DNA of 64,000 nt from Cordilura impudica (taxonomy: Eukaryota > Arthropoda > Insecta > Diptera > Scathophagidae): contig OY821517.1 in assembly GCA_963682025.1 (NCBI GenBank), positions 96,641,946 to 96,705,945 on the forward strand. The letters are read 5' to 3'. This document shows, piece after piece, positions 47,313-59,859 of the stretch (position 1 is its first letter; each line of letters starts with the position of its first letter). The notes beneath the pieces were generated by a model. That model ran no database searches, had not been told where the DNA came from, and worked only from the letters and a program-made list of their open reading frames with translations. Both the position numbers and the translations under genes were made by a program.

Positions 47313-47384
47313 TATTTTTATTTCAAAAAAGAAGAATACAATTAACTTTAAATTTAATTGGTATTCGGAATAAATGTTCCAGTA

Positions 47385-47501
47385 TCGGTAATAGTTTGAA
47401 AGTGGTAGCAGTACCCAATATTGGGTGTAATACTGAGTTTAAGACGCAGGTGGTGGGTATCCAAAAATTCGGCACAGCCCAATCTAACACTCTTACTTGT
47501 T
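47385..47501 (+). mobile_element. HINE family B, 3'-end fragment B5
   Basis: GGTGGGTATCCAAAAATTCG, GCACAGCCCAATCTAA and CACTCTTACTTG followed by a T run match the 3' end of B1 on the opposite strand (ATTCGGCTGTGCCGAAT hairpin, CAAGTAAGAGTG). The hairpin here carries one substitution. Confidence 0.65.
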
Positions 47502-48713
47502 TTTTTTTTTTTTAAGTAATACGTTTTTTAAGATGATGAAATATACGCTTCACTTTAGACATTTTCACTTATTAGCCACTTTAGTGCATATTATTTTTAA
47601 AAAAATTTTAGGGATATTTAAATTTATTTTTTATAATTAGTTATTTATTGTCCGGTTTGAGATCATGCATACATTTTGCAATAACAGAAAAGATAATAAA
47701 TTTTATAATGTAAGAGAAATATTGGAAAAAATTGAAGACAGCGCTAGATTGAAAAGTTACTTTCGAACAACGTGATTTGTTCAATGGTGCGTGGTAAAGA
47801 AGAAGAAGAAGAAGAAAGCATATATTTAAAAAATTCATAACTGCACCGGTTTCTGGCATTTCAGCATTCATCAGCGATTTATTGAACATTGTGATAATTG
47901 TTGTTTTTTTAATTGAATAGATTGTTTCTATATGAAATTTTTCTGTTTAGGGCGGCCGTGAGGTTTGAACAATGAACCTTCACATACACTCGTACTTGAA
48001 CTTTTTGCTCAGCGCTTTAACACACTCACCTAAAGTCAGGCCTACGAGCAGTGTGGTTAGAATCAGTTTTCGTACCATACAGCTTTACTTTCTATTAATT
48101 ACAGAAGACACAACTCTGTCCAAACAAACAATCGTTATTTTTGAATTTTTAATATTTCTTGCATTTATACTTCTTGTTCATCTTCAGCACCTTTCTGCCT
48201 ATTACTTCAACTCATGCTTAGTCAACTATTTAACTCAACATTTGAAAGAGCAGAACATGGGGAGTGTTACTTTACATATTTACATCTTTTGTGAAATTTT
48301 ATTACACATTTATTTTAGAAAAGTCTTTTTTTAATACCAGATTTGGAAATTAAAAGCTGTTGTGTCTTAAAGGTCGCTTTTAATTTTTAAGCATTTTTAA
48401 TTTTTCTTATAAATGAATATTTGAAATGTTTGTAAAATAGACATTTTATAAAAATTTTAAATTTACAAAAACTACAGAGTGGAAAACTGTACGCTTTTCG
48501 CTAACACAACAAAATCAAAATTATAAAATAAAGCCAATATAAAAATTATGAATATAAACTCTTTTTTTGGCATAACTTTATTTCTTATTATGAAAAACTT
48601 CTTACAATGCACTATGGGGTATTTATACTGAAAAGCTAGCAATAGATAAACGGGTCTTCCTATCCGCGTAAATATGTGTACTATTTAGTTTTCGGGATCG
48701 TTGATTTAAAAGC
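47502..48713. other. intergenic, no supported gene
   Basis: A 120-codon frame (47972-48334, plus) with hydrophobic stretches occurs here. It has no family match and a codon content like the surrounding A+T-rich DNA, so I treat it as chance. No other feature was seen. Confidence 0.4.
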
Positions 48714-49012
48714 TGAAAATCAAAATTTCAAAAATCATAATGGCGGACACAAAATCATGGACATATTTTCTCAAAACCAAGCGCATTTCCTCTAAACTTT
48801 GTCTTAAGGGGTTTTCGGGGTAACTGTTCTCAAATATGAAGTCAAAATTTCGAAAATCAAAATGGCGGACACATTGCAGAAAACTGATTTCATATCTTAG
48901 GTCCAATTTTGTGTCACTGTTAATTTTTTGTTGTTTCATATTGTAGCTTCCTGTTGCAACATTTTGTTCATGAACCAATTTGTGTCCGCCATTTTAATTT
49001 TTGAAATTTTGA
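48714..49012. repeat. three copies of an ATGGCGGACACA-containing motif
   Basis: AATCAAAATTTCAAAAATCA then TAATGGCGGACACA (48720-48752), TCAAAATTTCGAAAATCAAA then ATGGCGGACACA (48842-48873) and, inverted, TGTGTCCGCCATTTTAATTT then TTGAAATTTTGA (48981-49012). Two direct copies and one inverted copy of about 33 bp. CCGCCATTTT resembles the binding site of YY1/Pho-type zinc-finger proteins, but chance or an unknown element is as likely. Confidence 0.65.
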
Positions 49013-52000
49013 ATTCAGATTCGAAATCAATGACCTCCAAAACCATTATATTTCGACAAATGCTGTAACACGTTATTTTATTATTAGATTTTTACCTTGC
49101 AAAAAACCGTTTTTTTCGAAGTCCTCGAAAACCATGAAGTGCAAGTTTGCGAAATTTTATTACAAACGGGGCTCATAAACAAAACTTCCAATATACAGGC
49201 ATACTTTTTTTAACTTCTCAATTTTTATGTGCTCCTACGTAAACCGGAATTAAACTTAAGTAAGGGTACAAGACGAAGCGTTTTGTTCACTCAAACATAA
49301 CTTAAGTATCAATTAACTTACACACTAAAAACAACTCTTATCAATAAATATTAGTGTTTTCTTCGACCTTTTTGTTGTTATTAATTTATACATTTATTGA
49401 GCTTGGCCTCAAGCTTATCTTTAAGCTTTTACTGCACTCTCATAGAGCGTAAACATTGCCCTTTTTCGATTCATCAAAAAATTTCATATCAATTAATTGA
49501 AAAACCTTGACTTCAACGGCTCCTGGCTACGCAAAATTTAACATATTGTTATTTTATCGTTAGAACATGATTCAGTGGTCAATTAACTATGCGATTAAAA
49601 TTATATCATAGGTAAATACGCAGTTTAAACTTTTGTATAAAAATTAACAATTGGTCTCCAGTTTTCTATAATAAGAATTTTTGTACAAATTTGTTTATTC
49701 AAAATAATTATTTAAAAACAGCACTTTAAATTTTCTATTTTCTTGTTAATGATACTACTACGCTCTATATTTCTATTACTTTTATAACCCTAAACAAGAT
49801 CCTTATTACGTTAATATTATCAATACATTGTGATATGTGTATCGATTGTATTCAATGGAAATTTCAAAGAATTTTATTTTATTCCCAATTCAAAACTTTT
49901 GAAGTACAATATCTTTATATGTCTGTTTTGTTGTCACCTAAAACTGTCAGATATATTATTTAACACAACACACATTAAATTGTGGCCACAAATTGGCACT
50001 TTAGATGATGACTAATGTCATAAACAATTTACTTTGGTTATTCTCTGTTTCTAAAGCTCTGGTCAATTGCTAAGTGTTCGTATATGTGTCGTAGTCACAG
50101 AAGCGTGTAAGTTTTATTAGATTAACTAAAACGGCCCATGTAGTTTAAAGTCTGTTAATGCTAAGTTCATCTGTGGTTTTCGAATTTTCAGTATTAGTGA
50201 TTATTATAGTTTTATTTTTATTACCTGTCATTAGTACTTTTGTGTTGTACATTTGATAGAATAAGTGATTATCTTGAGATGTACAATAAACTAATAAAGA
50301 ACTAGCCACATTATTTATTGTATAATGTAGTTTTAAATATTTTTTGAGAAAATGTTTTTATTAAATTGTCTACTAATTTTAATTTCAATCGGTATAGTTT
50401 TTTTAGAAAGTTTTTTTTGTTAGAATTTTTTTATTTGTTTCCTTTAAAGTTGATTTTGGAGTAACAATGTGTTGTGAAAAAAATAATTTTATTGCTTTTA
50501 TTTTTTTTATTTTTATTTATTTTTTTTTTTCAAAACTGGTAACAGAGAAACAAACGTAATTTATAGAAAACTGGCAAGCTGGGAAAAAGGTGATAAATTA
50601 ATAAATTTTATTAACTTTTATAAATTGAATTTATAATAAATATACCTATTTGTACTGGTTTCCAGGAAGACTGTAGAGTCGCAATTGGGGTCAGAGTCGC
50701 AGTATTTGTACGTCATGAAAAATCTTCGGAAAATATAGATACATTTTTAAAACAAACGTGTTAATGTTTTTGCTTTATTTAAATTTAAAATATATTATCT
50801 CGAGCCTGATTTATTTTATATCAATCATTAAAATGATAAACATTAAAAATAATATTTTTTATATTTGTAAAAATTGGAACTAATATAATCAAAGAATTTT
50901 CCAATTATATGCCAAAATAAAAATTCTTCGAAATAGGCGATGTAATATTTTACAGATCACTAAAAATATGTAGATTTTAAAATATTTTATAAGAATAAGC
51001 TCATTTAGGTACTTTAATTAAATTATGTAAAAGTGTGTTAAAAATTTGAAATGTTTATTTCATTTGAAGTTTTGTTAGTTTAAGTTTCTGATATTACAGT
51101 TTTTGTTTATTATTAAAAGAATTAACAAAAATTAATATATCATTACATCGATTCACTTGCATCAATTACGCACATCGTAATTATCACTGGTTTTGTAAAT
51201 ATGTCCGAGTCGGATTTTAAAAATATCAGTGATTGGAGTCGGAATCGGTGTAGGAGTTGGATTTATTTTTTGACGACTCCACAACCTTGGTTGCCAGATG
51301 TATATATTTTCTTCTTTAGTACGCATTGTTTCATGGAAATAACATATCATTTTGTAATTTTCACAACTAAAGCAAAAGAGGAAAGAAAAACAACATTGGT
51401 GGAACCATTTGTTGATCGAATTTCATCATAATTTTTTTCCGGATTTTTATCGCAACAATTTATTTATCAAATTGAAAACTGTCGTAATATTTTTTTTTAT
51501 AAATAATTCATTAATTTTGTTTCAACTTCACTTATGTTTAATATACAAGTAGTTCCATTTATAGTTTTGCAAATTAAATTCACTAGAATGTTAATATTTG
51601 GTTTTACTGTCACCCAATGTCTGAAATTAAAATATGTTTTAAATTCACAAACACATGCATACATACATAAGATAATAAACATTTTTATTGCAATTCATAA
51701 ATATATACAAATGCAATAAATTTTTTTTATTACAATACTGTATAATAATAATTCTCATAAAATTGTTGTACCTTCAATAGAAAAATATGCTCCATTTACC
51801 ACAAAAAGTTTTTATAAACATTATAAAGATAATTCAATTAATAGAACTCAATGAAATCTTCTAAAACATGTCTCGTTTTTACATATTGGTGATTACAACA
51901 TCTAATACTTTTAACATGATATATTTCAAACCGAAAATATATTGACATGTATTGTCGGTAAATAATATAATAAAGACAGATTAGAAATTAGAATTGTTGA

Positions 52001-52029
52001 ATTCGGTGACAACAAAAAAAAAAAAAAAA
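49013..52029. other. 3-kb A+T-rich stretch, nothing recognised
   Basis: Only short frames and homopolymer runs (for example around 50500-50530). GAGTCG-type words recur near 50680-50700 and 51207-51290 (GATTGGAGTCGGAATCGGTG), a weak simple-repeat trace. No transposon, gene or RNA feature was seen. Confidence 0.4.
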
Positions 52030-52825
52030 CAAGTAAGAAAATTTTAGTCGGTCTAGACCGAAAACACGATACCCTATACCATGATTTACAAACCCTTTAT
52101 CTTCGGTTCAACTAACTGGATATAGAAAATATGCAAAAACCAAAATTGAGTGGCATTGTTATTAATTTTTTTGGCTGCAGATATGAAAAAGTTCGTATCG
52201 GATGCTATATCTATATGTGGACTAGGCCCAAAAATGGACCGATCCTGACTATGTTTGGTAAAGTCTCTTGTATTTTGCAAAAATATATACAAACAAAATT
52301 TGAGAAGAATCAGTGCAATATTTTTGTCTTTTGATAGATTTAAGTGAAGATCGGGAAGCAGCTCTATGTGGGGCCTATGACTAAGAGTTATCCCATAGGG
52401 AGCATTTTCGGACTACTCATTAATGGATGTAATAAACGCAGACAAACCCAATTTGAGTAAGATCTATATGACAATTTGGATGTTATGGCAATTTATGTTG
52501 ATTTCATAGGGGTCATTTGTATGGGGGCTAGTTCTGCACATGGACCGATTCTCACCAATTTCAACAGAGTTCATCCTACGGCCGGCAAAAGCTTACGTGC
52601 CAATTTTCATCAAAATATATTCGTATTTGCGACCTGCAGTTTGATTACAAAGTTTACATGGACACACAGACGGACGGACGGACGGACGGACATCGTTATA
52701 TCGAATCAGTTAGTGATTCTGATTCGATCGGTATAATAAAAGATGTGTCTAGGTCAAATATTTTTGGTAGTTACAAACATCAGCACAAAGTCATTATACC
52801 CAAAGCACACAGTGGTACAGGGTAT
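52030..52825 (-). mobile_element. HINE family A, copy A14
   Basis: Full-length minus-strand copy: ATACCCTGTACCACTGTG at 52825 to CTTACTTG at 52030, with a GGAC array near 52670. The palindrome is decayed (GTCGGTCTAGACCGAAAA). A poly-A run precedes it on the plus strand. Confidence 0.9.
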
Positions 52826-53070
52826 AAAAACAATATTTAACTGGTTTTGGTAGATTTAACCGAAACGAAATTGCAAGAATCAAATTCTGTTATGGATACC
52901 AAAAAATTTAATGAAATGTTACTCCCAACCAAATAATTTAATTTATTTGTCATATTTGAAAAATTAAATATAAAAAAGAATAACAAAAAAAAAATTGTCT
53001 CGTTGAAAGTTTTAATTTTCTCGGTTATTAGTTGTGAAAAGCAAAAAAGAAAAGAATAATGAGAATCAAA

Positions 53071-53564
53071 ATTGCTCCATCTGTACCCAAAGCATCTTGC
53101 ATGGCCCAAATGATGAAAGAATGAGCCGGTATGTGTAACGGTTTCGAAGTGGCAGTTTAAATTATTAACTAATCATCTTGAAAAGCAATTTGTAATTTGA
53201 TGCTCCATAATAAGTGAATCGGATGTTGAACATCTGGCTGCGAAGCTCATGGGCACAGCCAGTGAAATGCAAGACACTGAAGCAGGAGATGACACCAATT
53301 TCGTGATTGTCTGCTCGACAAATCCGAAGAATTTTTATGATTAGGTATTACCACCTTGCTAATGGTTATAACAAGGCTGGTATGTCATGAAATTAAATAT
53401 TATCGTGATGTATATACGGATTTAGTTGTAAAAGGCAATGCTGCTATCTTACCAGATAAGTGTACCTTCAATATGGACTACATTCGCGTATGCAAAATCA
53501 TGGGCAGTGGTTTGTCCAAGTCTGAAGATATTCAAGTCACGAGTGCCCCCCAAAAATAAGCGTT
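53071..53564 (+). pseudogene. CCT8: CCT8 (TCP-1 theta) retropseudogene-like copy
   Basis: Three blocks in the right order match the theta subunit of the cytosolic chaperonin CCT, which folds actin, tubulin and other proteins. Block 1 (53071 on): APSVPKA, MAQMMKE, with the start ATG changed to ATT. Block 2 (about 53168-53320): TNHLEKQFV, SDVEHLAAKLMGTASEMQ, GDDTNFVIV, the conserved ATP-site GD.T region. Block 3 (about 53345-53560): GITT, ANGYNKAG, TDLVVKGNAAILPDKC, TFNMDYIRVCKIMGSGLSKS. Stops, shifts and internal deletions lie between the blocks, and the C-terminal half is missing. Without introns to compare, the retrocopy origin is inferred from the continuous exon-like order. No poly-A tail is clear. 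Confidence 0.82.
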
Positions 53565-54219
53565 AGTTCTGGAACTTAAGTAAATTCACAAACACACATC
53601 AGAAATCTTATTTTCCAGATTTCGGTGGAGACATTTAAAGTATTATTTACTTTATCGAAAAGATTTTATTACATTCAGAAATTTGTCATCCAAACTTTAA
53701 TTTATTGTTTGTGTACAAAATGTTTATTTTTTCTGACATCATCTTTTTAGTTAAACCTTTAATTTATGTTTAACTTCTGAAAACCAGTATGATTTATGTG
53801 AGCTGGTCTATCACTTTTCTTGAAATAAAAATGTGTACATACCATATATGAACTAAAAGGAATTGGAAAATAAACGATGAGATCAAAAAATAATTTATAA
53901 ATCAAGTTTTTGCATTGTATGTTTCCATTAACATACTCGTAGGCTCGAAAATAAAATTTTTATACACAAATTTCTAATCTTATTGAAATCATGAAATTTA
54001 AGGCAGCGATTCTGAAATTAACATATGCGAACTCCAAAAAAGCCGTAGCAATATACTAGATAGGTTAGGATGTATTCTATGCAGTTATTATATGCAAATT
54101 TCATTTTTTTTAAAAATTTCCTGTCATAGAATTATTACAATTTTGATTTGTAAAATACTGCCTTCTTTAATAAAGTAGTTTTATTTAAGAAAGTAACTAT
54201 TGTTAGTAGCTTAAAGGCA
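53565..54219. other. A+T-rich sequence, nothing recognised
   Basis: May include remains of the chaperonin copy's flank; no coding match or poly-A tract was identified. Confidence 0.4.
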
Positions 54220-54965
54220 GATTTTTTTAGAAAATACATATAACCGAAAAGAAAATAGGCTTGAAAAAGCCAATTTTCTTAAAAATTACTTTTTCTTAAA
54301 AATTACTTTTTCTTAAAAAGTGAACTTTTTCTTAAAAATTACATTTTCCTGAAAATTACCCCTTGTTAAAGGAGTACTCTTATTTAAGTATGTGTTGCTA
54401 AAAAATACATCCTATTAATTAGATAACTATGCTTAAAGAGTATCTTTTTTTAAGTATTGTTTTTGAGAAAGTGCCTTCTTTAAATAAGGATACTTTTTAA
54501 TAGGTACTTTTTCTTAAAACAGATATCCACTAAAAAAATACCTTCGAAAGAAATTCCTCTTCTTATGTAATTAAAATTCAAAAAAAAATTCTGAAAAAGT
54601 ACCCTACGGCAAAAAAATATGTGTTCTTATTAAGACAAGTATTTTTTTTTCTTAAAAAAGGGCTTCTTTTAAAAGAGTACCATTTCTAAAACAATAACAG
54701 TTTCTTACAAAAGTACCAAATCGTCGCCCCGTATCTGTTTTAAGAGAGTACCTTTCATAAAATAGTATCTTTTCGTGCAAAAGTTAACAAATATAATAAA
54801 AAAAAACACTTATTAAAAAGTACCCTAAAAAGTACCCTAAAAAGTACACTAAAAAATATGCATTCTTAAATAATAAGATATTTGTTAAAAAAAATTAACT
54901 TTCTTAAGAAGGTTACTTTTCCAAAAAAAAAATACCTTTTCCTAAAACAATAAATTTTCTTGCAA
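54220..54965. repeat. degenerate array of TTTTCTTAAAAA and AAAGTACC words
   Basis: Over about 740 bp, TTTTCTTAAAAATTAC, TTAAAAAGTACC, AAAGAGTACC and related words recur every 20-30 bp in both orientations. ACTTTTTCTTAAAAATTAC is repeated nearly exactly at about 54288-54350, and AAAAAGTACCCT three times at about 54815-54850. It looks like an old minisatellite with inverted units. Confidence 0.7.
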
Positions 54966-55004
54966 CCATCAACCACGAGGTGTTTTATTAAGTAAAACTT
55001 ATAA

Positions 55005-55440
55005 AATACTTTGGGCTCAGCAGGTATGCTTCTAATATCATCGGATCATAGAATTACTTCAAGGTCATCCTTCTCTACAGTGAAATGTGCTTGCTCGGGT
55101 GTACCACAGGGTATAATTCTTGGTCGAATTCTATTTAATTTATTCATCAATGACATATACTGTTGTGATAGCACCAACGTTCAACTTTATGCTGATGACG
55201 CAGAAATATATTTGTCGCGCCCTGTTTTACTGGCTGAGGATTTATGTTGCCATTTGTTCTTGGATAATAATTCCTCAATTAACGCCTCAAAAACTGAAGC
55301 TCTTGCTCTACACATTAGAGGTTGTCTTCATTATACTGAGTATTGTTGTAAATTACGTACGTGAAAGTTGTGAAAAATCTTGGATTTGTAATTAATTCAG
55401 AGAATGTGTTACGCACTTCGTCAAATTTTGAGGTTTACAC
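55005..55440 (+). pseudogene. LINE-4: reverse-transcriptase palm fragment
   Basis: Plus-strand frame with CSGVPQGIILGRILFNLFIN (RT block 4; GRILF replaces GPLLF), VQLYADDAEIYLS (YADD active site intact), then SSINASKTEALAL and, after a shift, VKVVKNLGFVINSEN. These are consecutive blocks of a LINE reverse transcriptase. Upstream and downstream domains are absent or unrecognisable, so the copy is a fragment. Confidence 0.85.
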
Positions 55441-56494
55441 GTGAAGCCTGGATAGGAGAGGCATGCTGGTTTGTCTTCCGGCTATCTTCAGTCTGGCGTG
55501 GTTCTTTTATCCAGCTACACTGACCTACGTAACAATAGAAACATTCTAATTCTTGGCTCGTATAAAAATGCCACATATAGTGTAAACAAAAAAATTCTGT
55601 TAAAATAACGTAAGTTACATAGTATTAGAGTCAGTTGGTGTCGACCCTCGGAGCACAATTTACCTGGCCATAGAATACGTTTTTCAACGTTTTGTTAAAG
55701 GTGATTTTCCTTCTCCTGAAAAGGCTGCCCCGCACAAAGGCTGAAAATCATTTCATCTATAAATTTTGAACCGATCAATTTGTTCTAGTAATTGAGTTGA
55801 GCTTGAGTCAGTTTTAGTTTCATTAAAATTGATTGAGTACTTTTTAAGGAATTCCAGGTCAAAATTGAACTTTTATTTTTTTCTTAACTTTTAGCGTGAT
55901 ATATGGTTTTTTTTATTTTCTTTTTTATTTATTAAAAAAATTTCATATTTGTATTTTAGTAATAATTATAAGCATTTTTTGTAATAAAGGGATTTTTTTT
56001 TTTTTTACACTCAAAGAAAATGTAAAATCAACTGGAAATTTTGCTATTACTACCGAAAAATTAAAATATTTTTGCTTTAAAATTTGCAAATTTGTTTACA
56101 CTCAAATAATATTTACATTTAAAAAAACGTTAGTAATATTACCTAAAAGTCTTGATATTAGTACAGAAAAATGTATCATGTTTTGCTGTAAAATTTGTTA
56201 ATTATAGCAAAATAAATCAGCATAACATGGGCGCAATTATTCTGATTTGATACGAAAATAAGGGTTTTTACTTTTCGAGTTTTTCTAATTTATAAAAATA
56301 TTTAATACATAAGTGGGTAAAAAAAACCTTTTAGAAATAAAAACTGCAATAGATTTTAATAGCAGTTGTAACATCAGGAATTTCTCTTTGTTATTATTTT
56401 TTTTTTCTAATACTATGTTTTTTGTACTTTTGTATTCATTTAATTCAAAATTTGTTCTGTGTTATTTTTGTTCTTTAGTAGATTTTTGACTACT
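55441..56494. other. A+T-rich sequence, possible LINE-4 tail, otherwise empty
   Basis: 55530-55700 could hold worn C-terminal LINE sequence (YLRNNRNIL) but I cannot support it. 55850-56490 is low-complexity A+T. Confidence 0.35.
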
Positions 56495-57775
56495 TCATCT
56501 AAATCCCGATGTTCCACTTTCCACTGATATCGAATACCGGAGATGAACGGATCTGACGTTCATCTTCATTTGTGGAATTTCATGAAATTTTTCTAGTACT
56601 GCGCTCTCTATAAAACTGATAGAACTCTCTATAGAACTTTGATAGGTCTCCAAATGGCACCAAATGATACTTAATGATATCTTCTGCATAATAAAGGATT
56701 TTGGAGACTGTTGCAGACAGATTTTTCCATGGGTATTTGGTTATATAGATTTTTGCAGTTTCCTTAGCATAATCTCTAAGTTTTCGAGATTCGATTTCTT
56801 CATTGCACGCAAGTACTTCTAGGATAATTTTAAATCTGAAGATAAGGTTTAAACCCACCCCTGTTAACTCAGATGCTGTTTCTGGATCTGAAAAGAATCT
56901 TCTTGCGGTATTGCCATCGTTTGTATTGCCTGACCCTTGTTTTGGCTGACCTATGATCAATCCAGATTTGTGATATTCATCTTGAACATGTTTCTTTTTT
57001 GAAATTATTAACTCCTTGTTGGTTCCGTCGTTTCTTATTGATTCATAAGACCTGAAATCGAAATCATTATTGATTTTGGGTATGTGTTCCATAAGTCGTA
57101 TTTTTGCATGTAGTGGTGATAATCCAAATCCATATGCATCGTTATTATTGATTTTGCTTGGCATATAATGCAGCTTGATGAAGCATTCGTGTTAGTCAAA
57201 GCCTGGCCTACTTTTCCATGTGTGATTCCATCATCTCTGATTGGTTGCTTACTTAAATGCTTATCTAACTATAATTGTAATGGCTGTAGTGCTGCAACTT
57301 GGGCCTTGATATCAGTAACTTCTTTGTTAAGGGCATCATGAGTTTCTTTTTTGAATTCAAATTTGATTGGCCTGCCGTATTTCGTAGAAGATGGTGTCTC
57401 ATTTTACCAAATATCTTTTGTTTGCGTTGCACTAGTCGCAGCCTCTGAATCTTCAAAAAATTTTTTCAATCGCAATGGTACAAATAGTACCATGAACATA
57501 TTTTCAGATACTACTTGTCTGTATTGTTTTTGTCCCGAAGAACCATCACATTCCCATTTACAAAAAAAAAAAATAACTTTGCGTTTCCATATTTCTTTAA
57601 CTCATTTCCTTTTATTGATTGTAGCAAGCGTTCGGTTGTGTGATCAAGTAGAGATTGTAGTTGTACCTCTGCCGAAGTTGGTGTGATTGTAGTAGTGTCC
57701 TTTGATGGCAAATAGTCCATTTTAGCAGCGACCACGTGATGACATGCTGGATACATATTTGAGCCTTATTCAATC
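56495..57775 (-). pseudogene. pseudogene of an unnamed metazoan (probably mobile) protein family
   Basis: Three minus-strand frames lie in order. 57756-57511 is an N-terminal piece (LPSKDTTTITPTSAEVQLQS). 57456-57265 belongs to a coiled, Lys-rich region. 57164-56580 (194 codons) is the main piece: YGFGLSPLHAKIRLMEHI, GSGNTNDGNTARRFFSDPET, TGVGLNLIFRFKIILEVLAC, AKIYITKYPWKNLSATVSKI and LVPFGDLSKFYREF, then RSTRKIS. I recall this block order (LSPLHAWIR, GNTNDGNTARR, YPW.PM..TVHK.L.HG) from many near-identical hypothetical proteins in aphid and Hydra genomes, which suggests a mobile origin. No biochemical function is known to me. Frame breaks make this copy non-functional. Confidence 0.6.
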
Positions 57776-57974
57776 GCACGAAATCTGAGCTGAATATATT
57801 GCTGTTTAGTTAATCATTGCATACTTATAGGGATGTTTCAATTAACGTGATTTGAAAATTTGTTGAGTAATTTCATTAAAATGAAAAAAGTGTTCTACCC
57901 ACGGGTTGTCACTGGTGCAAAAGTATATATATGGTTAAAGAGGACACTATCACCTTTCTCCGGATGGTACACGT

Positions 57975-58380
57975 TTCTTGTTCCCTTTTGATCCCTAGAA
58001 GTTATATTCTGCTACATTTGAAATTTTAAAAAAATATTGTAGTTTAATAGATATTTCCTGACGCCCCTAATATTAAATGGTACTACAAATAAAGACTGCA
58101 ATCATACCAATTTGGTAAGAAGGACCGCACTTCACTATGTATGATGCGAGTAGTAACCATTTATTATTGATAAAAAAAAAATCACCTTTTTCAGAAATTA
58201 AAACAACAGTTGAGTTTGACAGCATGCCACGCCCACAATTAACAATAGTCTAAACCAATTTCTTGGCCACTTTAATTTGCATATATTAGCTACAAAATGG
58301 TGTTAAATTTTTAAAAATCGGTGACAAAAACAAATTTGACTTTTGGCCAATGAATCCAAAATTTCAGTCACGATGTGCCG
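57975..58380 (+). repeat. dispersed repeat R1, copy 2
   Basis: Direct-orientation relative of 1-325: AAAGACTGCAATCATACCAA, ATCACCTTTTTCAGAAATTA, GAGTTTGACAGCATGCCACG, ATATTAGCTACAAAATGG. Similarity fades at about 58380, and at about 325 in copy 1. Confidence 0.75.
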
Positions 58381-59859
58381 TAGAAATGCTTGTGATTGGG
58401 ATCGATGAAATCTGATCCACCTAGCACTAGCCCATGACAAGGAGTTTATGCTGAAGTTTTTAACTTTCAAAAATACTTGACCTGTACCCAAGTTTCATCA
58501 TTCTAATCAATTAAGAAAGTGATTCTTATATCTGTCACGTAATTAGTTTATATGAGTGTCGAGTAATATTTTTAAGTTTTGCTGAATCGATAATAGCAAA
58601 TTAAATGAGCAATGTTAAGCAAAATTTAATTAAATACATTTCCTGGTTTTTAAATTTATATAAACATATAATAATAAAATATGTATTAAAAGTACATATT
58701 TAATGAAACCAACATTGAATAATTAAATTGCAATGGTTTAGAGAAAAATGTGGCACTTCCATAAATAACGAATATTTATTTCAAATTATTTGGGTTTATG
58801 ACTTTTTTTAATGATTAGATTTTGTGATTTCTTTTTGTTATATCCTTAAAGAGATTTACATTTTTAACCACATCAGCATAAGTTTCATATATTTGCAGTT
58901 GGGACAAATTTGCTTACATTATTTATTTTATATCAATACTGTTAAACCCAGTCATGCGTTGCTACAATGTTGAGACTTAAATAAAGTCACAAGACTCCAA
59001 ATATCATATAATTTCAAGGACTACAATAGAATTTATTGCCAAAGAATTTTTGTTATAGCTAAGAATAATAAAATTTTATTTTCTACTGAACTGTTTACTG
59101 TATTAAAAATAGTTGTTGACAATGTTTGGTGGTTATAAATTTTTACTTACTCATTAGTCCTAACAATGGAAATAATAACAAAAAAAGTTACTATTTTTAT
59201 ATTGTAATTTTGAACTCTTGTTACTATTGCAAATGGAATTTAATTAAATGAATACTACTAAAAAATATGAGCACATATATAATTTTAAAACAAAACTTGC
59301 TGAATTAAATTACTAATCCTAAAATACATATTCTTCACCCCTTGAAATCTTGGAGGGTCCCCACAAGCTAGCCGAATGTTAATAAAATATGCATACTATA
59401 CAATTGGCACTGATTGAAAATATTTACAGTAATCACTGTTATTGGTTTTGGTTATTTTTAAAACAATACTCCATCTCAATGTTACTTCTCTGACACAAGA
59501 AATGAAGCCAACACAATGTGTTGAAGTACCATGGCTAATTGAACTCTATACCACTTTGTGATCAGAATGCAATGAGTTTGTGCTCATCTTAGCAGCTATT
59601 TTTCTCAAATTTAGTTTAGTAGTAATCGGTCCGTTATTTTATCTAAATACAACCGTACTCCCGTCTCGGAAAAGACTTCATAATCCTACCTTTGTGTAGT
59701 TTTATATGTATTTTTTACGAAAGTAAGTTTATTTTGTAAACAAAAATTATTTTATTTAAAGAAATATAGTATAAAGTATAGTTGCTTGTTGTGAGCCTTG
59801 CAAACAGTTTTTTTTGGCGTTCTTTCCTAGCATGTAATATACGCATCTGCCTCATTTTT
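58381..59859. other. A+T-rich sequence, nothing recognised
   Basis: A 62-codon minus-strand frame (58303-58491) overlaps R1 and is not a gene. No other signal was found. Confidence 0.4.

Noticed and set aside
47972..48334. 120-codon open frame with hydrophobic segments.
   Set aside because: No recognisable family, no splice or start context, and Leu/Ile/Phe richness is expected from A+T-rich DNA.
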